64,000 bases of DNA from Microbacterium sp. SYP-A9085 (lineage in GTDB: Bacteria; Actinomycetota; Actinomycetes; Actinomycetales; Microbacteriaceae): NCBI RefSeq assembly GCF_009649635.1, contig NZ_WJII01000001.1:248001-312000 (forward strand), given 5' to 3'. A program made the position numbers and the translations under genes. Numbering within the stretch: position 1 is the first letter of the stretch; each line of letters starts with the position of its first letter. Of the stretch, positions 1 to 8,181 are shown in pieces. Under the pieces are notes generated by a model, which saw only the letters and a program-made list of their open reading frames with translations, ran no database searches and was not told where the DNA came from.

Positions 1-468
1 GTCGACGAGGAGTACCCGCCCCGTCCGGAGTCGGTGTACTCGCTCGTGAAGGTGCTCGAGGAGCGGATGGCGACCGAGCTCGTGCGCTGGCATCCCGAGC
101 TGTCCATCACGGCACTGCGCTTCTCGAACGTGATGGCACCCGAGGACTACGCCGCTTTCGCGTCGTACGACGACGATCCCCGCGCCCGCAAGTGGAACCT
201 GTGGGGCTATGTGGATGCGCGCGACGGCGCGCAGGCGGTACAGCGCGCGCTCGAGCGCGCGCCCGCCGGGTTCGACCGGTTCATCGTGGCCGCCGCCGAC
301 ACGGTGATGTCACGCGGCAACGACGAGCTTCTGGATGCCGTGTTCCCCGGCGTCCCCCGCCGGGCCGACGTGGGCGTGCATGACACGCTGCTGTCGATCG
401 ACAAGGCGCGCCGCCTGCTCGGCTACGAGCCGCGCTTCTCGTGGCGCGACCCCGCCGCGCACGCCTGA
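1..468 (+). CDS. NAD-dependent epimerase/dehydratase, C-terminal part (5' end outside window)
   Basis: The frame is open from base 1 to the TGA at 466-468, so the start lies upstream of the window. The visible 155 residues include YSLVK near residue 13, which fits the YxxxK catalytic pair of extended short-chain dehydrogenases. LRFSNVMAP follows, the usual sugar-epimerase segment after the catalytic lysine. The N-terminal Rossmann glycine motif is not in view. Members of this family oxidise and re-reduce nucleotide sugars or related substrates with NAD(P). The substrate cannot be told from this fragment. The helicase gene on the opposite strand ends 6 bp away, so the two are convergent. Confidence 0.85.
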   Translation, partial: VDEEYPPRPESVYSLVKVLEERMATELVRWHPELSITALRFSNVMAPEDYAAFASYDDDPRARKWNLWGYVDARDGAQAVQRALERAPAGFDRFIVAAADTVMSRGNDELLDAVFPGVPRRADVGVHDTLLSIDKARRLLGYEPRFSWRDPAAHA

Positions 469-474
469 CCCCGC

Positions 475-2619
475 TCACCCCTCGAGCACGACGAGCTCCT
501 GCGTGGCGCGGGTCATCGCGACGTAGCGGTCGACGGCGCCGGTGACACCGTCTCCGAACGTTCCCGTCTCGCGGATCAGCACGAGGTCGAACTCCAGCCC
601 CTTCACGTGCGCGGGGCTCAGTGACAGCACGCGGTCCGTCCCCGTGTAGTGGGCATCGCCCACCACGCACGCCGTGCCCTCGGCATGCGCGGCGAGCCAC
701 GCGTCGAGGACCGGGTCGCGGTCGACGGCCGGGCGACGGCGCACCGGGATGCCGGTGACCCGTACGGACGTCGGGATGTCGGCATCCGGCAGCACCGCGC
801 GGATCACGGGGGCCGCGGCATCCATCACCTCCCGCGGAGTGCGGTAGTTCACCGTCAACGACATCTCGCGCACGTGCCGCATCCCGACTCCCGAGAGGCG
901 GTCGGCCCACGACGGCCCGAACCCGCGCCGGGACTGCGCGCGGTCGCCCACGATGGTGAACGAGCGCTGCGGGCACCGCCGCACGAGCATCTGCCACTGC
1001 GCGTCGGTGAGCTCCTGCGCCTCGTCGACGATGACGTGCGCGAACGGACCGGCCAGCGCGTCGGGATCGAGGCGGGCGAAGCCGGTCTCGTCGTCCAGCG
1101 CGTTGCGCAGGTCGTCGCCGCGCAGCATCGAGACGAGGTCCTCGCCGTCGTCGGCCGTCGCTATCAGGTCGTCGGCGATGTCCGCCCGGTAGGCCTGCTG
1201 CGCGGCCGCTTCGGCCGCCCGCTCGCGCCGCACCCGCCCGGCGCGCGGATCGCCCAGGCGCAGGCGCGCGGCATCCAGCAGCGGCAGGTCCTCGACGGTC
1301 CACGCGGCGTCGGCGTCCCGCTGCAGCATCCGCACCTCGTCGCCGGTCAGCCACGGTGCGCAGCGGCGCAGGAACGCGGGCACCGTCCACAGGTCGGTGA
1401 CGACGACGGATGCCTCCACAAGCGGCCACGCGCGACCGAACACGCGGGCCAGACCCTCGTCCTGCCCAAGCGCCTGCCGGAGCAGCCGCAACGGCACGTC
1501 GGCGTCGCCGAGCCGCTCGTGCAGGATCGCCACGAGCGACTCCCAGACCTGATCGCGGGCGTCGTTGTGCGCGGTCCCCAGCTCGACAGCATCGAACGCG
1601 TCTGCCCAGTCGTCGGCGCTGAGCCGCACGTCCGCCCACGGCGTGTGCACGAGCGTGTCCGCGGTGGGCGGCTCCTCGTAGAACCGCACCGCGCGCTCGA
1701 TGGCATCCTCCCAGCGCGCGTCCCCCTTCAACCGCGCCACCCGCGCATCCGGTTCGGGCGCGGCATCCGTGCCCTCTCGCACGAGGTCGGCGAGCGTGCA
1801 CACCTGCACGCCGTCCTCGCCGAGGCCCGGCAGCACATCCGCGACGTACGCGAGATATGGATGATGCGGCCCGATGAACAGCACTCCCCCGCCGCCGCCG
1901 GAAAGCCGCGCGTCGGCGTACAGCAGGTACGCTGCGCGGTGCAGGGCGACGACGGTCTTGCCGGTGCCGGGTCCGCCGGCGACGACGAGCGCGCCGTGCG
2001 ACGGGGCGCGGATGATGGCGTCCTGATCGGACTGGATAGTGGCCAGCACGTCCCGCATGCGCGGTGACCGGCTCGCGCCGAGGCTCGCGATGAACGCGGA
2101 CTGGTCGTCGAGTGCGATGGTGCTGGCGCCCGCGTCGGGCGCGAACACCTCGTCCCAGTAGTCGCTGACCCGGCCCGCGCTCCACCGGTAGCGGCGGCGG
2201 GCGCGCAGCCCCATCGGGTCGGCGGCGGTCGCCGCGAAGAACGGGGCGGCCGCGGGAGCGCGCCAGTCGACCAGCAGCCGAGCCCCGGAAGCATCGGCCA
2301 GGCCGATTCGGCCGATGTAGACGGGATCACCGCCCGCGGGATCCATCCGCCCGAGGCAGATGTCCAGCCGGAAGCGGCGCAGCATCCGCAGCCGCGACTG
2401 CAGACGCCGCACTTCGACGTCCCGCTCGATCGCGTACTGGCCGTGCCCTGCGGGCGTGGCCAGGCTGGCGGCGAGGCGCTCGTCCAGCTCGGCGACCTCG
2501 TCGGCGATCCGGGCGGAGATCGCCGAGAACCGATGGCGGTCGTCGTCGATGAGGTCGGGGGCGGCCTTGGCTGCCAATCGGGCTGGAAGGGCGAAGACGT
2601 CGACGGATGTCGCGGGCAT
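475..2619 (-). CDS. helD: HelD-type UvrD-like superfamily 1 helicase (RNA polymerase recycling factor family)
   Basis: A 714-residue superfamily 1 ATPase of the actinobacterial HelD type. Members bind RNA polymerase and free stalled or post-termination enzyme. Walker A GGPGTGKT lies near residue 213 and Walker B VIVDEAQELTD near residue 533. NYRTPREV follows, and an N-terminal helical part precedes the ATPase core, as in HelD. The frame stays open upstream to 2730, but ATG 2619 is chosen because GCAGGAG sits 5 nt before it and the residues before it look non-coding. The extreme C-terminus (MTRATQELVVLEG) matches the last helicase motif, so the gene is complete. Rifampicin resistance is known for some HelD proteins and cannot be judged here. 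Confidence 0.9.
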   Translation of the reverse strand: MPATSVDVFALPARLAAKAAPDLIDDDRHRFSAISARIADEVAELDERLAASLATPAGHGQYAIERDVEVRRLQSRLRMLRRFRLDICLGRMDPAGGDPVYIGRIGLADASGARLLVDWRAPAAAPFFAATAADPMGLRARRRYRWSAGRVSDYWDEVFAPDAGASTIALDDQSAFIASLGASRSPRMRDVLATIQSDQDAIIRAPSHGALVVAGGPGTGKTVVALHRAAYLLYADARLSGGGGGVLFIGPHHPYLAYVADVLPGLGEDGVQVCTLADLVREGTDAAPEPDARVARLKGDARWEDAIERAVRFYEEPPTADTLVHTPWADVRLSADDWADAFDAVELGTAHNDARDQVWESLVAILHERLGDADVPLRLLRQALGQDEGLARVFGRAWPLVEASVVVTDLWTVPAFLRRCAPWLTGDEVRMLQRDADAAWTVEDLPLLDAARLRLGDPRAGRVRRERAAEAAAQQAYRADIADDLIATADDGEDLVSMLRGDDLRNALDDETGFARLDPDALAGPFAHVIVDEAQELTDAQWQMLVRRCPQRSFTIVGDRAQSRRGFGPSWADRLSGVGMRHVREMSLTVNYRTPREVMDAAAPVIRAVLPDADIPTSVRVTGIPVRRRPAVDRDPVLDAWLAAHAEGTACVVGDAHYTGTDRVLSLSPAHVKGLEFDLVLIRETGTFGDGVTGAVDRYVAMTRATQELVVLEG

Positions 2620-2733
2620 GAGACTCCTGCAGGGTGGGCGGAACGACGATTCTGCACCCGACGGGGGCCCTTGCCGCAAGCCCCCACCCGCTGGATACAA
2701 TGGGAAGGGAAGGATGTCGCAGCGCGGCATCCT

Positions 2734-3483
2734 TCAGGCGTCTGTGCCCCGCGCGCGCACCCAGTCCCGCGGCGGGTTCAGCCAGTTCGGCGGCGGCCCC
2801 GCACTCGGGCGCAGCGGGCGGTAGCGGTGCCATACCGCCAGGAACCGGTTCGACATGTACCACAGTGTGACGGCGGTGACGACGGCGCCCACCACGATCC
2901 CCACTGCGACGGCGACGGCCCCCGGGGCACCGAGCGCCGCGCACAGGCCGCCGCAGAACATCCCGGTCACCGACGCCGTGACCAGGATGCTGAGCATCGA
3001 GGACGAGCCGAGCACCTGCTCGAATCCGCTGCGGTGCCGCAGGAACGAATACGTCACCCGCATCCCCAGCTCGTCGTCGTGCGTCGAGGCGAGGAACGCT
3101 GTCGCGGCGGCGGGATCGATCTCGGCGTACGCGCCGCGGATCCGGTTCATCGCGACGACGTACATGAAGTCCTCCTCCGACACGCACAGCACGCGGATGA
3201 GGGTCAGCAGTCCCACGACGGACAGGAACGCGAGGATGCCGAGGGCGGCGACTGCGAACCACGCCGCGAAGTGGCTGGCCTGGCCGAGCAGCCCGACCGT
3301 GACGAGCCCCGCCGACACGAGCGTGAGATAGATGGTGATCCGCGTGAGCACCTCGCTCTGCGCGGTGCTGCGTGCGGCGAGCAGCCCCCAGTGCTCGGTC
3401 GCGAGGATCTGGAGCCTCCGGGCGAGCGCCGCATCGGCGTCTCCCGCGCCGCCGGTCCCGGCGGAGTCGGCCTGTGTCGCCAT
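2734..3483 (-). CDS. Membrane protein of unknown function (about four membrane segments)
   Basis: A 249-residue protein with a charged N-terminal region and hydrophobic pairs around residues 47-95 and 165-215, suggesting four membrane helices in two hairpins. A soluble stretch of about 65 residues separates them. No catalytic motif is recognised. ATG 3483 is chosen because the following residues (MATQADSAG) begin the likely coding part and a GGTGGG stretch lies upstream; the frame continues upstream with low-quality sequence. It shares direction with helD, whose start is 114 bp away. The retropepsin-like gene begins 74 bp from its start on the other strand, so the two promoters share that gap. 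Confidence 0.75.
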   Translation of the reverse strand: MATQADSAGTGGAGDADAALARRLQILATEHWGLLAARSTAQSEVLTRITIYLTLVSAGLVTVGLLGQASHFAAWFAVAALGILAFLSVVGLLTLIRVLCVSEEDFMYVVAMNRIRGAYAEIDPAAATAFLASTHDDELGMRVTYSFLRHRSGFEQVLGSSSMLSILVTASVTGMFCGGLCAALGAPGAVAVAVGIVVGAVVTAVTLWYMSNRFLAVWHRYRPLRPSAGPPPNWLNPPRDWVRARGTDA

Positions 3484-3556
3484 GGTCCATGGTCCCACCG
3501 CGGTCCCCGCGCGGACATACCCGATCGGCGGCGGGGCACGGACGTAGGGTGGCCCC

Positions 3557-4357
3557 GTGGCATCCGTTCCCCTGGTGGTCCGGCCCGACGACGAGCCGGC
3601 CACGGCGCTGATGTTCGTCATGGCTGCCGTCGACGGCGCGGACGAGGAGTTCCTGCTGGACACGGGCGGGTCGCGCAGCCGTGTGCGCCGCAGCGCCCGC
3701 ACCGACGCGTGGGCCGTGGACGCCGGCGACAGCGGGTCACGCGGCGTGTTCGGGGCGGCCGGGATCGCCCGGCGGGCGCGGGTGCCGTCGCTCACGCTGG
3801 GGCCGATCCAGGCGCGCGATGTGACGATGGATGTCTCCGACGGCGACGCCGACGGGCCGGCGGCGATCCTGGGCCTGGACGTCCTGCGCGGGCATCGGCT
3901 GGGGGTGCGCGCGGCGGCCGGCGTGCTCGAGCTCGATCAGCAGGCTGCGGTCGACCGCTGGCGCCCGCTCGCGCAGTCCTCGCGGGGGCATCCGTTCGTG
4001 ACGGTGGAGTGGGACGGCGCGTCCGCGGCGGCGGTGTGGGACACCGGCGCGAGCATCACCGTCGTCGACACCGCGTTCGCCGCCGCGCATCCGCAGCTGT
4101 TCGCGCCGACCGGCACAGCCGGGGCGGGCATCGATGCGCACGGGCGCACCGGCCAGACGTCGCAGGTGCGGATGGCGCCGTGCGAGATCGGTGGCCGTCG
4201 GTTCTCCGGATCGGTGGCGGCGACCGCACCGATCGGCGGGCTCGCCCGCCCCGGCGATCCGGCGTTCAGCATCATCCTGGGCTATCCGGTCATCGTGCAG
4301 GCGGACTGGGCCGTGGACCTGAGCCTGCGCATGTGGGGATTCCTCGACCGCGTCTGA
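3557..4357 (+). CDS. Retropepsin-like aspartic protease family protein (two DTG half-domains)
   Basis: A 266-residue protein with two copies of a retroviral-type aspartic protease half. LLDTGGSRS lies near residue 34 with ILGLDVL near 108. VWDTGASITVVD lies near 158 with IILGYPVI near 238. Each half thus has the Asp-Thr-Gly loop and the hydrophobic-hydrophobic-Gly partner strand of clan AA peptidases. A single chain with two halves could form the active site that retropepsins build by dimerising. There is no signal peptide or membrane segment, so it is probably cytoplasmic. Start is GTG 3557, preceded by TAGGGTGG. Substrate unknown. Proteolytic activity is inferred from the intact DTG pairs only. 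Confidence 0.8.
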   Translation: MASVPLVVRPDDEPATALMFVMAAVDGADEEFLLDTGGSRSRVRRSARTDAWAVDAGDSGSRGVFGAAGIARRARVPSLTLGPIQARDVTMDVSDGDADGPAAILGLDVLRGHRLGVRAAAGVLELDQQAAVDRWRPLAQSSRGHPFVTVEWDGASAAAVWDTGASITVVDTAFAAAHPQLFAPTGTAGAGIDAHGRTGQTSQVRMAPCEIGGRRFSGSVAATAPIGGLARPGDPAFSIILGYPVIVQADWAVDLSLRMWGFLDRV

Positions 4358-4374
4358 CGACCGGCCCGTGCGCC

Positions 4375-4893
4375 TCAGCGACGGCGGCGGCTGCTCAGCA
4401 GCGGGAACACGAACAGCACGGCCACCATTCCGAGTGCGACGACGATTCCGACGGCCACCGCGATGGGCAGCGTCGTGGCGACGTCGAACAGGAAGAACAC
4501 GACGCCGGCGGTGAGCAGGCTCACGAGGACCAGCACGGCCTTCAGGATCACGTCGGCCTGGGTCACCAGCCGCGCCTTCTCATGCCGGCGGAACATGCTG
4601 CGGTGCAGGCTCACCGGCAGGAAGCCGAGAGTCGTGGTGGCCGCCGCCAGCAGCACCAGGACGAGGTAGGTGACGTGCTGGTGGACGGGCAGGTCCGCGA
4701 ACGTGGACTGGAACGCCACCGTCAGCAGGAATCCGGCGAGGATCTGCGTCCCGGTCTGGGTCACCCGCAGCTCCTGCACGATCTCGAGCCAGTTCCGGTC
4801 GGCGCGCTCGGCGGACGTCTCGTCCCGCCCGTCGGAGACGTCCTCGCGCGCCGACGACTTCTCCTGGTCGCCGGGGGCATCGGCACCGCTCAT
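4375..4893 (-). CDS. DUF6328-like four-helix membrane protein
   Basis: A 172-residue membrane protein. The acidic N-terminus is followed by the RNWLEIVQELRVTQTG stretch and then four hydrophobic helices (about residues 53-70, 78-98, 117-137, 143-165). This matches the layout of the actinobacterial DUF6328 family, whose function is not known. The C-terminus is a run of arginines (LLSSRRRR), which would stay cytoplasmic. ATG 4893 follows a strong GGAGGGAGG Shine-Dalgarno, which settles the start against the longer open frame. It is convergent with the retropepsin-like gene (17 bp between stops). Confidence 0.8.
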   Translation of the reverse strand: MSGADAPGDQEKSSAREDVSDGRDETSAERADRNWLEIVQELRVTQTGTQILAGFLLTVAFQSTFADLPVHQHVTYLVLVLLAAATTTLGFLPVSLHRSMFRRHEKARLVTQADVILKAVLVLVSLLTAGVVFFLFDVATTLPIAVAVGIVVALGMVAVLFVFPLLSSRRRR

Positions 4894-4999
4894 GCATCCT
4901 CCCTCCGCGGGCCGCGTCCGCCGCGGACTCGGACACATGGTGGCATCGGCGCGCGGCCGCCGCCAGGGGCTTGACCGGACCCGTGGATGTCGATCATCC

Positions 5000-5632
5000 T
5001 CACCCGTGCGCGAACGCCGCGGCGAGAACGTCCGCCAGCGCCTGTGCGTCCCGGTGCAGCCCCACGAGTCGTTCGGCCGCGACATCCAGCGCGCGGAGGT
5101 CCTCGCCGTGTCGGTCCTCGACGTCATGCGCACGGGCGAGCCGGAGGTCCGAATGCAGGTTGATGGATGCCGCGGCCGTGCCGGCCACGAGCGCCTGGGC
5201 GGCGACGGCCAGGTCCACCGCAAGGGCGGGGTTTCCGATGTCGGCGAGCAGGCGCAGCACGTCCCGCAGCGGGACACCGACCTCGCCCAGGTCTGCCGAC
5301 GACTGGGCGGCCGCTATCGCGGCGCGTGCGACCCGCTCATCACGCGCAGGATCACGGGCGTTCAGCGCCAGTGCCGCCCCGAGCTCGGCCGACTGCACCC
5401 CGTCCGCCTCGGATCCCTCGAGTGCATCCACGCTCAGCTCGGAGAGCTGGCGGCGGCATTGCGCGATGCGGGCATCATCGGACGAGTAGCCGGCGACCAT
5501 CCGCAGCAGAGCCGCCGAAAGCCCGAGCATGACCGCACTCGCGGCCCCGCCCCCGGGAGCCCCGCTGGGCTGGCCCAGCCGATCCAGCCACGATGCGAGT
5601 GAAATGGATGCCGGCACCCGCGAGGAGTCCAT
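5000..5632 (-). CDS. Cyclodeaminase/cyclohydrolase family protein (FTCD C-terminal type)
   Basis: A 210-residue protein of the formiminotetrahydrofolate cyclodeaminase / methenyl-THF cyclohydrolase (FchA-like) family. These all-helical enzymes act on one-carbon folate intermediates. The N-terminal APGGGAASAVMLGLSAALL is the hallmark glycine/alanine helix. Length is normal for a stand-alone member. No formiminotransferase domain is fused. The gene starts 18 bp after the anti-sigma stop on the same strand and is probably co-transcribed with the sigma/anti-sigma pair, which is unexpected for a folate enzyme. Which folate reaction it performs cannot be decided. Confidence 0.82.
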   Translation of the reverse strand: MDSSRVPASISLASWLDRLGQPSGAPGGGAASAVMLGLSAALLRMVAGYSSDDARIAQCRRQLSELSVDALEGSEADGVQSAELGAALALNARDPARDERVARAAIAAAQSSADLGEVGVPLRDVLRLLADIGNPALAVDLAVAAQALVAGTAAASINLHSDLRLARAHDVEDRHGEDLRALDVAAERLVGLHRDAQALADVLAAAFAHG

Positions 5633-5650
5633 GCCTGCTCCGATCCTTGG

Positions 5651-5932
5651 TCAGGGCTGCACAATCTGCGCATCCACGCGGTCCCGGACCGCGTGCGGGT
5701 CGAGGCCCCGGTCGACAGCGCTGAGCTCGGCGAGGGTCTCCATCTCGTCGCGGCAGGCCGCGCACCCGGCCAGGTGGGCGCGGAACGAGTCGGGCAGGGG
5801 GATGTCGCGATCCAGGAGATCCTCGAGCACTATGTCTGAGCGGTCGAAGCAGGCGTCGCAGGACATCCACGGCTCGAAGCTGCGGGCGGTCTGGGCGAGC
5901 ACGGCGTGCATCCCGGGTTCTTCGATGGTCAT
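5651..5932 (-). CDS. Zinc-finger anti-sigma factor
   Basis: A 93-residue cytoplasmic protein. HLAGCAACRDEM (about residues 53-64) is the HxxxCxxC motif of zinc-containing anti-sigma domains; a second pair, CDACFDRS, lies near residue 25. There is no membrane helix, so it is a soluble anti-sigma factor of the RsrA-like size class. Its ATG overlaps the sigma gene stop in an ATGA (5929-5932), giving 1:1 translational coupling as expected for a sigma/anti-sigma pair. Known relatives hold the sigma factor inactive and release it on redox or envelope stress; which signal applies here is unknown. Confidence 0.88.
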   Translation of the reverse strand: MTIEEPGMHAVLAQTARSFEPWMSCDACFDRSDIVLEDLLDRDIPLPDSFRAHLAGCAACRDEMETLAELSAVDRGLDPHAVRDRVDAQIVQP

Positions 5933-6654
5933 CGGTTCACCTCCTCCGCGGCCGCGGGCGGCAGGAAGCCCTGAGCCTGCAGCTGCTCCCGCAGACGCTT
6001 GCGAGCATCGTGCAGGGTCTTGTACACAGTGTTGCGGGTCGTGCTCAGCCGGTCTGCGACGACGTCGATGGGGATGCCCTCCACGACGATCGCCAGCAGG
6101 ATCCGGCGCTGGTGCGGTGTGAGGCATTCGTCGATCCCCCGGCGCAGGGCCTGCGCCAGCGCGCGGCCCTCGGCATGGGCGAGCGGGTCGCCGATCGGGG
6201 ACGCCAGGTGCGGGATCGCATCCAGGTCGACCTCGGCGTGCGTCCACAGTTCGCGGCGCACGGCGGTCGCCGTGTGCAGGATCGCGAACTTGTACGCCCA
6301 CGTCGTGAAGCGGCTGCGCCCTTCGAAGCTGTCGAGCCTGCGCAGGATCGCCATCACCGCCTCGTCGGCGCTGGACTGCACGATCTCCTCGGCGCGGGCA
6401 CGTCCGAGGCGGCGCGCCTCGCTCATCCGCGCGAGCTTGTATCGCGACGCACGGATCATCAGCTCGTGCAGTCGGCGGATGGCGTCATCCCGGACAAGGC
6501 CGTCGCCGTGCAGGCCCGCGATCCAGTCGTCGTCCGGATCCGCCGGCGCCGCGTCGATCTCGAACGCCACCACGGGGTCGACGGCGCGGGCGACTCCGCC
6601 GTCATCGTCGAGCGGTTCGTCCCGGTCGAGCACATCCTCGGCGCGGTTCTCCAT
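5929..6654 (-). CDS. ECF-type RNA polymerase sigma factor
   Basis: A 241-residue group 4 (ECF) sigma factor. Region 2 spans about residues 60-135, with RRLDSFEGRSRFTTWAYKFA matching the FRGDSSFxTWLYRIA-like signature. Region 4 lies around residues 178-228, with LTPHQRRILLA and a helix-turn-helix (DVVADRLSTTRNTVYKTL). An acidic leader of about 50 residues precedes region 2 and is longer than usual. The anti-sigma gene overlaps the stop. The divergent lipoprotein/DoxX pair is a plausible target, because only 132 bp separate the starts. Confidence 0.92.
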   Translation of the reverse strand: MENRAEDVLDRDEPLDDDGGVARAVDPVVAFEIDAAPADPDDDWIAGLHGDGLVRDDAIRRLHELMIRASRYKLARMSEARRLGRARAEEIVQSSADEAVMAILRRLDSFEGRSRFTTWAYKFAILHTATAVRRELWTHAEVDLDAIPHLASPIGDPLAHAEGRALAQALRRGIDECLTPHQRRILLAIVVEGIPIDVVADRLSTTRNTVYKTLHDARKRLREQLQAQGFLPPAAAEEVNR

Positions 6655-6682
6655 GCCCTGTTTGTATCACCGGCCGGCGAGT

Positions 6683-6721
6683 TCTTACCAGGCATTTCTC
6701 GTCCCGCCGGATCCGGTAAGA
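6683..6721. promoter_or_regulatory. Inverted repeat in the sigma/lipoprotein divergent promoter region
   Basis: TCTTACC (6683-6689) and GGTAAGA (6715-6721) form perfect 7-bp arms separated by 25 bp, between the sigma factor start (6654) and the lipoprotein start (6787). A further GGTAA occurs about 25 bp downstream. This could be a regulatory site for either gene. No clear sigma-70 promoter was found here, and an ECF-type promoter is not certain. Confidence 0.3.
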
Positions 6722-6786
6722 CCGGGCACCGCCACGGCACTGATCGGTAATGGCATTCAGCCACCCGAACAGAGAGGTACCGGATC

Positions 6787-7497
6787 ATGTACGCACACAA
6801 CAACCGTCCCGGGATCGCCGTCGCCACGCTGTCGGTGGTCGGGGTGCTGGGCACGCTGGGACTGGCCGGTTGCGCGCCCGCCGGCTCGGTCACCGCCGAG
6901 GCCGCACCGATCGCCGTCGGCGCCATGGACATGTCGCAGATGCACAAGGGGTCGGATGCCGACGCGCGGGTCGCCATGTATACCGCGATGGCGCACCTGT
7001 GGGCCCAGCACATGGAATGGACGTACGCGACCGTGGTCGCTTTCGCCGAGGGCTCCCCCGCACTGGGTCCGACACTGCAGCGGCTGCTGCAGAATCAGGC
7101 CGACATCGGAGACGCTATCCGTCCGTTCTACGGCGACACGGCCGGCGACCGGCTCACCGCTCTCCTGAAGACGCACATCGAGGAGGCCGTTCCCGTGCTC
7201 ACGGCGGCGAAGGCCGGAGACAGGGCCGGGCTGAAGACATCCCTCGACGCCTGGTACGCGAACGCGACCGAGATCGGCGACTTCCTCGCTTCCGCCAACC
7301 CGCGCTGGCGCAAGAGCGACATGGAGGAGATGATGCGCACGCACATCACGCAGACCGTCGCATACGCGTCGGACGCGCTGGCCGGTGACTACACGAAGGC
7401 GATCGCCGACTACGGCGTCGCCGAGCACCACATGCAGGACATGGCCGACATGCTCGCCGACGGCATCATCCGGCAGTTCCCCAAGCAGTTCCGCTGA
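6787..7497 (+). CDS. Secreted lipoprotein of unknown function, His/Met-rich
   Basis: A 236-residue lipoprotein. A hydrophobic signal peptide ends in the lipobox LAGC near residue 28, so the mature protein should be acylated on that cysteine. Mature-part features include MDMSQMHKG right after the anchor and several His/Met clusters (HLWAQHMEW, EHHMQDMADM), which could bind metal, although this is inference. The rest is predicted helical. It is followed 12 bp later by a DoxX-like membrane gene on the same strand. The divergent ECF sigma/anti-sigma pair may control both. Confidence 0.8.
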   Translation: MYAHNNRPGIAVATLSVVGVLGTLGLAGCAPAGSVTAEAAPIAVGAMDMSQMHKGSDADARVAMYTAMAHLWAQHMEWTYATVVAFAEGSPALGPTLQRLLQNQADIGDAIRPFYGDTAGDRLTALLKTHIEEAVPVLTAAKAGDRAGLKTSLDAWYANATEIGDFLASANPRWRKSDMEEMMRTHITQTVAYASDALAGDYTKAIADYGVAEHHMQDMADMLADGIIRQFPKQFR

Positions 7498-7509
7498 GCG
7501 GCGACGATC

Positions 7510-8130
7510 ATGGCCACGCAGCTGCTGCAGGAATCCGCGCCCCGACCCGCCGGCGACGTCACGTCCGCCGGGGCCGACATCACTCCCGGCCGCCGTGCCG
7601 CCTCGGGCGGGCACTACCTCCGGGCCCGCGAAGCGCGGGCGATAGCGGTGGTGCGGATGGCGTTCGGCGTGATCTGGGCCGTGGATGCGGCGCTGAAGTG
7701 GCTGCCGTCGTTCGCTGCGTACGCCCTCATGGACACGCTCGGCGACGCCGCCGTCGGCCAGCCGCCGCTGGTCCAGGGGTGGATCGACGGCTGGATGAGC
7801 GTGGCGGACGCGTTCCCGGTGGGCCTGGCGATCTCGCTCGCGCTGGCCGAGACATCCATCGCCGTCGGCCTGCTCAGCGGCGCCTTCACGAACGCCGTGT
7901 GCCTGGCGGGCGCCGTCGTGTCGCTGCTGATCTGGTCGACCGGCGAGGGGTTCGGCGGACCGTACGGCGACGGCTCGACGGATGTCGGCGCCTCGCCCAT
8001 CTACATCCTCGTCTTCGCACTGCTGGCCGTGGTCGGTGCCGGCGGCACGTGGGGACTGGACCGGCTGCTGCACCCGCACCTCGGACGGTTCCGGTGGGTC
8101 AGCAGCCGGCCCTCAGGGGGGCTGGACTGA
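7510..8130 (+). CDS. DoxX/DoxD-like membrane protein
   Basis: A 206-residue membrane protein with a polar N-terminal 45 residues, then four hydrophobic segments (about 47-65, 100-120, 126-145, 165-185). REARAIAVVRMAFGVIWAVD at the first helix and ETSIAVGLLSG in the third are typical of DoxX / DoxD (thiosulfate:quinone oxidoreductase small-subunit) relatives. No redox cofactor motif is visible. It lies 12 bp after the lipoprotein gene and is likely its operon partner. A role in redox or envelope maintenance is known for some DoxX relatives; it is not shown here. Confidence 0.78.
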   Translation: MATQLLQESAPRPAGDVTSAGADITPGRRAASGGHYLRAREARAIAVVRMAFGVIWAVDAALKWLPSFAAYALMDTLGDAAVGQPPLVQGWIDGWMSVADAFPVGLAISLALAETSIAVGLLSGAFTNAVCLAGAVVSLLIWSTGEGFGGPYGDGSTDVGASPIYILVFALLAVVGAGGTWGLDRLLHPHLGRFRWVSSRPSGGLD

Positions 8131-8145
8131 CGGCATTTCCTCCTC

Positions 8146-8181
8146 TTGCGGGCCCCGCGATTCAGCGTTAATCTGATTAAC
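8146..8181 (+). promoter_or_regulatory. Leaderless promoter with overlapping palindromic operator of the TetR gene
   Basis: TTGCGG (8146-8151), a 17-bp spacer and TAATCT (8169-8174) form a sigma-70 type promoter. The -10 ends 7 bp before ATG 8182, the geometry of a leaderless transcript starting at or next to the ATG. A perfect 7-1-7 palindrome, GTTAATC T GATTAAC (8167-8181), covers the -10 and the transcription start, as an autoregulatory TetR operator would. Confidence 0.7.

Noticed and set aside
281-2185. Long open frames overlapping the HelD gene in other frames
   Set aside because: They are Arg/Ala/Gly-rich shadow frames of a high-GC gene; only the HelD frame has motifs and a ribosome site.
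2443-4974. 843-codon plus-strand open frame
   Set aside because: It runs antisense through three genes with recognisable families and has no motif; caused by high GC content.
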